NCBI GenBank assembly: GCA_023399465.1
Contig: JAEWPB010000113.1
Location: 1-20,456, forward strand
Length of the DNA: 20,456 nucleotides
Direction: 5' to 3'
From: Pseudomonadota bacterium
GTDB lineage: Bacteria > Pseudomonadota > Alphaproteobacteria > Rhizobiales > Rhizobiaceae
Part shown: positions 17,436 through 20,456 of the stretch, piece after piece
Layout: each line of letters starts with the position of its first letter
Numbering within the stretch: position 1 is the first letter of the stretch
The notes under the pieces: model-generated
Told to the model about the DNA's origin: nothing
The model's database searches: none
The model's input: the letters and a program-made list of their open reading frames with translations, nothing else
Made by a program: the position numbers and the translations under genes

Positions 17436-18623
17436 ATGGCTCCATCCCTTGTCGATCATCTGAGATCCGAACTCGCCGGGCTGAAATCGGCCGGGCTTTA
17501 CAAGGCCGAGCGGGTCATCACCTCGAAACAGGCCGGGACGATCACCGTCGAGAGCGGCCGGCAGGTACTGAACTTCTGCGCCAACAATTATCTCGGGCTC
17601 GCCGACAACGAGGAACTGGCGGATGCGGCCAAGAAGGCGCTCGATCGCTATGGCTACGGCATGGCCTCGGTGCGCTTCATCTGTGGCACGCAGGAAGAGC
17701 ACAAGCTGCTCGAAGCGCGCATTTCCGCCTTTCTCGGGATGGAGGACACGATCCTCTATTCCTCCTGTTTCGATGCCAATGGCGGGCTGTTCGAAACGCT
17801 GCTGTCGGAAGAGGACGCCATCATCTCCGATGCCCTCAACCACGCCTCGATCATCGATGGCGTGCGGCTTTCGAAGGCGAAGCGCTTTCGCTACGCCAAC
17901 AACGACATGAAGGCACTCGAGGAGGAACTGAAGAAGGCCGCGGGCAGCCGCTTCAAGATGATCGCCACCGATGGCGTCTTCTCGATGGACGGCATCATCG
18001 CCAACCTGCAGGGCATCTGCGATCTGGCGGAAAAATATAGTGCTATGGTGATGGTCGACGACAGCCACGCGGTCGGATTCGTCGGCCGGCACGGCCGCGG
18101 CTCGGTGGAGCATTGCGGCGTCGATGGCCGCATCGATATCATCACCGGCACCCTCGGCAAGGCGCTCGGCGGCGCCTCCGGCGGATATACCGCAGCCAGG
18201 GCCGAGGTCGTCGACTGGCTGCGTCAGCGTTCGCGGCCCTATCTTTTCTCCAATACGCTCGCACCGGTGATCGCCGCCACGTCGCTGAAGGTCTTCGATC
18301 TCATCGATGATGGCGATGCACTGCGGCGGCGCCTCTATGCCAACGCCGATCTCTTCCGTCTCGAAATGGCGCGGCTCGGCTTCACGCTTGCAGGGAGCGG
18401 GCATCCGATCATCCCCGTCATGCTCGGCGATGCCAAACTGGCGCAGGAGATGGCGGCTCGGCTGCTCAGGAAGGGCGTCTACGTGATCGGGTTCTCCTTT
18501 CCCGTCGTGCCGAAGGGACAGGCGCGCATCCGCACCCAGATGTCGGCCGCCCACAGCGAGGACGATGTGCGCCGGGCGATCGCGGCGTTCGAGGAAGTCG
18601 GGCGTGAACTCGGCGTCATCTGA
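17436..18623 (+). CDS. kbl: 2-amino-3-ketobutyrate CoA ligase (glycine C-acetyltransferase)
   Basis: A 395-residue PLP enzyme of the alpha-oxoamine synthase family. It cleaves 2-amino-3-ketobutyrate with CoA to glycine and acetyl-CoA, the second step of threonine breakdown. Seen in the sequence: NFCANNYLGLADN (46-58), SVRFICGTQEEHK with the GTQ typical of KBL, LYSSCFDANGGLFE, ALNHASIIDG with the PLP-stacking His136, VDDSHAVGF (207-215) with Asp208, and the Schiff-base Lys242 in ITGTLGKALGG. Length agrees with the 398-residue E. coli enzyme. The ATG at 17436 follows GAAGG; the farther in-frame start at 17367 has no support. It lies 55 bp upstream of tdh, whose product makes its substrate, so the two form an operon. 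Confidence 0.96.
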   Translation: MAPSLVDHLRSELAGLKSAGLYKAERVITSKQAGTITVESGRQVLNFCANNYLGLADNEELADAAKKALDRYGYGMASVRFICGTQEEHKLLEARISAFLGMEDTILYSSCFDANGGLFETLLSEEDAIISDALNHASIIDGVRLSKAKRFRYANNDMKALEEELKKAAGSRFKMIATDGVFSMDGIIANLQGICDLAEKYSAMVMVDDSHAVGFVGRHGRGSVEHCGVDGRIDIITGTLGKALGGASGGYTAARAEVVDWLRQRSRPYLFSNTLAPVIAATSLKVFDLIDDGDALRRRLYANADLFRLEMARLGFTLAGSGHPIIPVMLGDAKLAQEMAARLLRKGVYVIGFSFPVVPKGQARIRTQMSAAHSEDDVRRAIAAFEEVGRELGVI

Positions 18624-18678
18624 TCAGTCGGGCCGGCGATTTGCGCCCGTCTTTTGAATCGGTTGCGGAGGCTTTTCG

Positions 18679-19713
18679 ATGACGAACATGATGAAGGCGC
18701 TCGTCAAGGCAAAACCCGAGGTCGGCCTCTGGATGGAGCGCGTGCCGGTGCCCGAGCCGGGACCGAACGACGTGCTGATCAAGGTCCGGAAATCGGCGAT
18801 CTGCGGCACCGACGTGCATATCTGGAACTGGGACCAGTGGGCGCAGAAGACCGTTCCGGTGCCGATGGTCGTCGGCCATGAATTCGTCGGCGAGGTCGCC
18901 GAGGTCGGTTCGGCGGTCACCGCGCATCGCGTCGGCGAGCGGGTCTCCGGCGAGGGTCACATCGTCTGCGGCAAGTGCCGCAACTGCCGGGCGGGGCGGG
19001 GGCATCTCTGCCGCAACACCCTCGGCGTCGGAGTTCACCGGCCGGGCTCGTTCGGGGAGTTCGTCTGCATTCCGGAATACAATGTCGTGCCGATCCCCGA
19101 TGACGTGCCCGACGAGGTGGCGGCGATCTTCGATCCCTTCGGCAATGCCGTGCATACGGCGCTGTCCTTCGATCTCGTCGGCGAGGACGTGCTGGTGACC
19201 GGCGCCGGGCCGATCGGCATCATGGGGGCGATGGTGGCCAAGCGGGCCGGTGCGCGCAAGGTGGTGATCACCGACATCAATCCCGTCCGCCTCGAACTGG
19301 CGCGCAGGTGCGGCATCGATCATGTCGTCGACGCCTCGAGGGAGCGGCTCGAGGATGTGATGGCTGCAATCGGCATGACCGAAGGCTTCGATGTCGGGCT
19401 CGAGATGTCGGGGGCGGCCCCGGCCTTTCGCGACATGATCGACAAGATGAACAACGGCGGCAAGATTGCCATCCTCGGCATTGCGCCGACCGGCTTCGAG
19501 ATCGACTGGAACAAGGTGATCTTCAAGATGCTGAACCTGAAGGGCATCTATGGGCGGGAGATGTTCGAGACCTGGTACAAGATGATCGCCTTCGTCCAAG
19601 GAGGCCTCGATGTGACGCCCGTCATTACCCACCGGATCGGCATCGACGAATTCCGGGACGGCTTCGAGGCGATGCGCTCGGGTAATTCCGGCAAGGTGGT
19701 GATGGACTGGTAG
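18679..19713 (+). CDS. tdh: L-threonine 3-dehydrogenase
   Basis: A 344-residue zinc-dependent medium-chain dehydrogenase that oxidises L-threonine to 2-amino-3-ketobutyrate with NAD+. The catalytic zinc region shows Cys42 in SAICGTDVHIWNWD, the TDH-type signature, and His67-Glu68 in VVGHEFVGEV. The structural zinc lobe has Cys97, 100, 103 and 111 (VCGKCRNCRAGRGHLC). The NAD fold shows GAGPIG (175-180) and the NAD-selecting Asp199 in VITDINP. A GCGGAGG ribosome site lies 8 nt before the ATG at 18679; a further ATG at 18691 (MKALVKAKPE) is possible. With kbl it converts threonine to glycine and acetyl-CoA. No T-rich terminator follows; GCCGCA / TGCGGC (19728-19743) is a tight stem just after the stop. 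Confidence 0.96.
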   Translation: MTNMMKALVKAKPEVGLWMERVPVPEPGPNDVLIKVRKSAICGTDVHIWNWDQWAQKTVPVPMVVGHEFVGEVAEVGSAVTAHRVGERVSGEGHIVCGKCRNCRAGRGHLCRNTLGVGVHRPGSFGEFVCIPEYNVVPIPDDVPDEVAAIFDPFGNAVHTALSFDLVGEDVLVTGAGPIGIMGAMVAKRAGARKVVITDINPVRLELARRCGIDHVVDASRERLEDVMAAIGMTEGFDVGLEMSGAAPAFRDMIDKMNNGGKIAILGIAPTGFEIDWNKVIFKMLNLKGIYGREMFETWYKMIAFVQGGLDVTPVITHRIGIDEFRDGFEAMRSGNSGKVVMDW

Positions 19714-19781
19714 GTCACCGGCGCAGAGCCGCAGCCCTGCGGCATCAGCACGGTTGCCGCGAAAAATCATCGGCGATAAAC

Positions 19782-19790
19782 TGTGGATAA
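19782..19790 (-). promoter_or_regulatory. Perfect DnaA box
   Basis: TGTGGATAA is the exact complement of the consensus TTATCCACA. It lies 69 bp after tdh and about 450 bp before rpoD, in a locally AT-rich patch (about 19761-19797). Confidence 0.55.
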
Positions 19791-19920
19791 TTTAATCGCG
19801 CGGATTCCGTCAAAACGGCCTGGTTGCTATTGAGCAGGGCTGTACGTTTCTGCGGCCTTTGCATTGAAACCCTTGCATTTTGCCACCGGACGCCTACATG
19901 ACGCTAGAAAATGGCGTATC

Positions 19921-19938
19921 GCCGCGGCTTTCCGCGGC
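19921..19938 (+). terminator. Strong hairpin, possible terminator of the kbl-tdh transcript
   Basis: GCCGCGG-CTTT-CCGCGGC has a perfect 7-bp all-GC stem and a tetraloop. T-rich sequence (CATTTTCTCTCCCGGCTTTTTC) begins about 13 nt later rather than at once, so termination efficiency is uncertain. Confidence 0.4.
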
Positions 19939-20110
19939 AGATGGGATTGTCATTTTCTCTCCCGGCTTTTTCTCTTGCAGAGCTTGACGGGACGGAAAAT
20001 TGTGGGAATCACCATCTTGGGCAGAAACGGTGGAATAGGTCAGGCGAATCCGGAAACCATGACCGGGCATGTGATAGCGCGAGGGCGCCAAACCATAGCG
20101 GCTGTCGTGG

Positions 20111-20125
20111 TTAAGCAGGAATTAA
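20111..20125. promoter_or_regulatory. CtrA-type box upstream of rpoD
   Basis: TTAA-GCAGGAA-TTAA fits the full TTAA-N7-TTAA consensus of the alphaproteobacterial cell-cycle regulator CtrA. It lies 113 bp before the rpoD start codon. A single match can occur by chance, though less often in DNA this GC-rich. Confidence 0.45.
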
Positions 20126-20237
20126 AGATCATTCCGTTAGGTGAAGACGATTGATTCGCGGCGGGTGCGGTCAGGCACCGGAGCCGGAAGGCTATTACCG
20201 CGACTAAGGGCAAGCGTCAGGGAAGGCGACGAAATAC

Positions 20238-20456
20238 ATGGCAACCAAGGTCAAAGAAAACGAAGAAGCTGAAGGCGAACGCGACGGCGCAACCGATGGC
20301 CCGCTTCTCGATCTTTCTGACGACGCGGTCAAGAAAATGATCAAAGCCGCCAAGAAGCGCGGCTATGTAACGATGGACGAACTGAATTCGGTCCTGCCAT
20401 CGGAAGAAGTGACCTCGGAGCAGATCGAAGACACGATGGCGATGCTGTCCGACATG
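20238..20456 (+). CDS. rpoD: RNA polymerase primary sigma factor, N-terminal part (runs off the right edge)
   Basis: The first 73 codons of the housekeeping sigma factor. The N-terminus MATKVKENEEAEGERDGATD leads into region 1.1 (DLSDDAVKKMIKAAKKRGYV, then TMDELNSVLPSEEVTSEQIE), the rhizobial RpoD (SigA) form. Region 1.1 blocks DNA binding by free sigma; the promoter-binding regions 2-4 lie beyond the window. The ATG at 20238 follows AGGGAAGG. The expected order dnaG-rpoD is interrupted here by kbl and tdh, and a 524-bp control region precedes the gene. Confidence 0.95.
   Translation, partial: MATKVKENEEAEGERDGATDGPLLDLSDDAVKKMIKAAKKRGYVTMDELNSVLPSEEVTSEQIEDTMAMLSDM

Larger units (their letters stand above)
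19803..20157. promoter_or_regulatory. Cluster of four GANTC (CcrM methylation) sites
   Basis: GANTC occurs at 19803-19807, 20006-20010, 20046-20050 and 20153-20157. This is denser than expected in GC-rich alphaproteobacterial DNA. Methylation state at such sites is read by GcrA and related factors in this class. Confidence 0.4.
19714..20237. other. Long intergenic region upstream of rpoD
   Basis: 524 bp between tdh and rpoD. I see no supported gene: one 96-codon frame (19864-20154) begins at TTG without a ribosome site and resembles nothing I know. The region contains a post-tdh stem (19728-19743), a DnaA box (19782-19790), a strong stem GCCGCGG-CTTT-CCGCGGC (19921-19938) followed by T-rich DNA, a CTTGAC -35-like box (19983-19988) with a poor -10, a CtrA-type box (20111-20125) and four GANTC sites. 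It therefore looks like a multi-input rpoD control region. Confidence 0.55.

Noticed and set aside
19983..20012. CTTGAC box as the rpoD promoter
   Set aside because: The -35 is good, but the sequence 16-18 bp downstream (GAATCAC) is a poor -10, so a promoter call is not supported.
19864..20154. A 96-codon open frame in front of rpoD, ending in a Gly/Val/Lys-rich tail
   Set aside because: It starts at TTG without a ribosome site, has no recognisable domain, and overlaps the CtrA-type box, three of the four GANTC sites and the strong hairpin. Regulatory DNA explains the stretch better.

Overview
The window reads as chromosomal DNA of an alphaproteobacterium, most likely Rhizobiaceae (Sinorhizobium/Ensifer, Rhizobium, Shinella or a relative). 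The grounds are high GC with strong G/C third-position bias, a DnaG and RpoD N-terminus of rhizobial type, a CarB about 90 residues longer than the enterobacterial enzyme, and regulatory words typical of the group (CTTGAC-like -35 boxes, GANTC sites, a TTAA-N7-TTAA CtrA-type box). I see no insertion sequence, tRNA, rRNA or CRISPR. Genus assignment is inference.

Layout. (1) 1-2463: the 5' end of a zinc alcohol dehydrogenase gene (minus) diverges from an AcoR-type sigma-54 activator gene (plus). The gap carries a near-perfect -24/-12 promoter reading into the dehydrogenase and a palindrome about 90 bp upstream of its expected start, so the activator probably controls its neighbour. (2) 2498-4563 (minus): a 14-TM-type drug exporter follows an SRPBCC/AHSA1 protein gene. 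(3) 4627-8121 (minus): carB, with a clear terminator and a structured leader. (4) 8484-10044 (plus): a DUF2306 membrane protein and a membrane-anchored neutral zinc metallopeptidase. (5) 10111-11106 (minus) an aldo/keto reductase and 11406-12809 (plus) a MATE exporter, divergent. (6) 12948-14153 (minus): carA, sharing a bidirectional terminator with the MATE gene and preceded by a promoter and about 125 nt of structured leader. (7) 14503-14952 (plus): a GatB/YqeY protein. (8) 15337-20456 (plus): dnaG, kbl, tdh and the start of rpoD.

Working together. CarA and CarB are the two subunits of carbamoyl-phosphate synthetase, which feeds arginine and pyrimidine synthesis. Their genes lie about 4.8 kb apart on the same strand with four unrelated genes between, yet both start codons are preceded by the same short GGAAA..ACGG.ATAGAG word, suggesting common post-transcriptional control. 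DnaG, YqeY and RpoD belong to the conserved macromolecular-synthesis neighbourhood. Kbl and Tdh together convert threonine to glycine and acetyl-CoA and sit inside that neighbourhood.

Nothing here is clearly a new defence or mobile system. The most interesting signals are regulatory. They are the 524-bp gap before rpoD, with a perfect DnaA box, a perfect CtrA-type box and four GANTC sites; the carA/carB leaders; the dnaG upstream region; and the sigma-54 circuit at the left edge.
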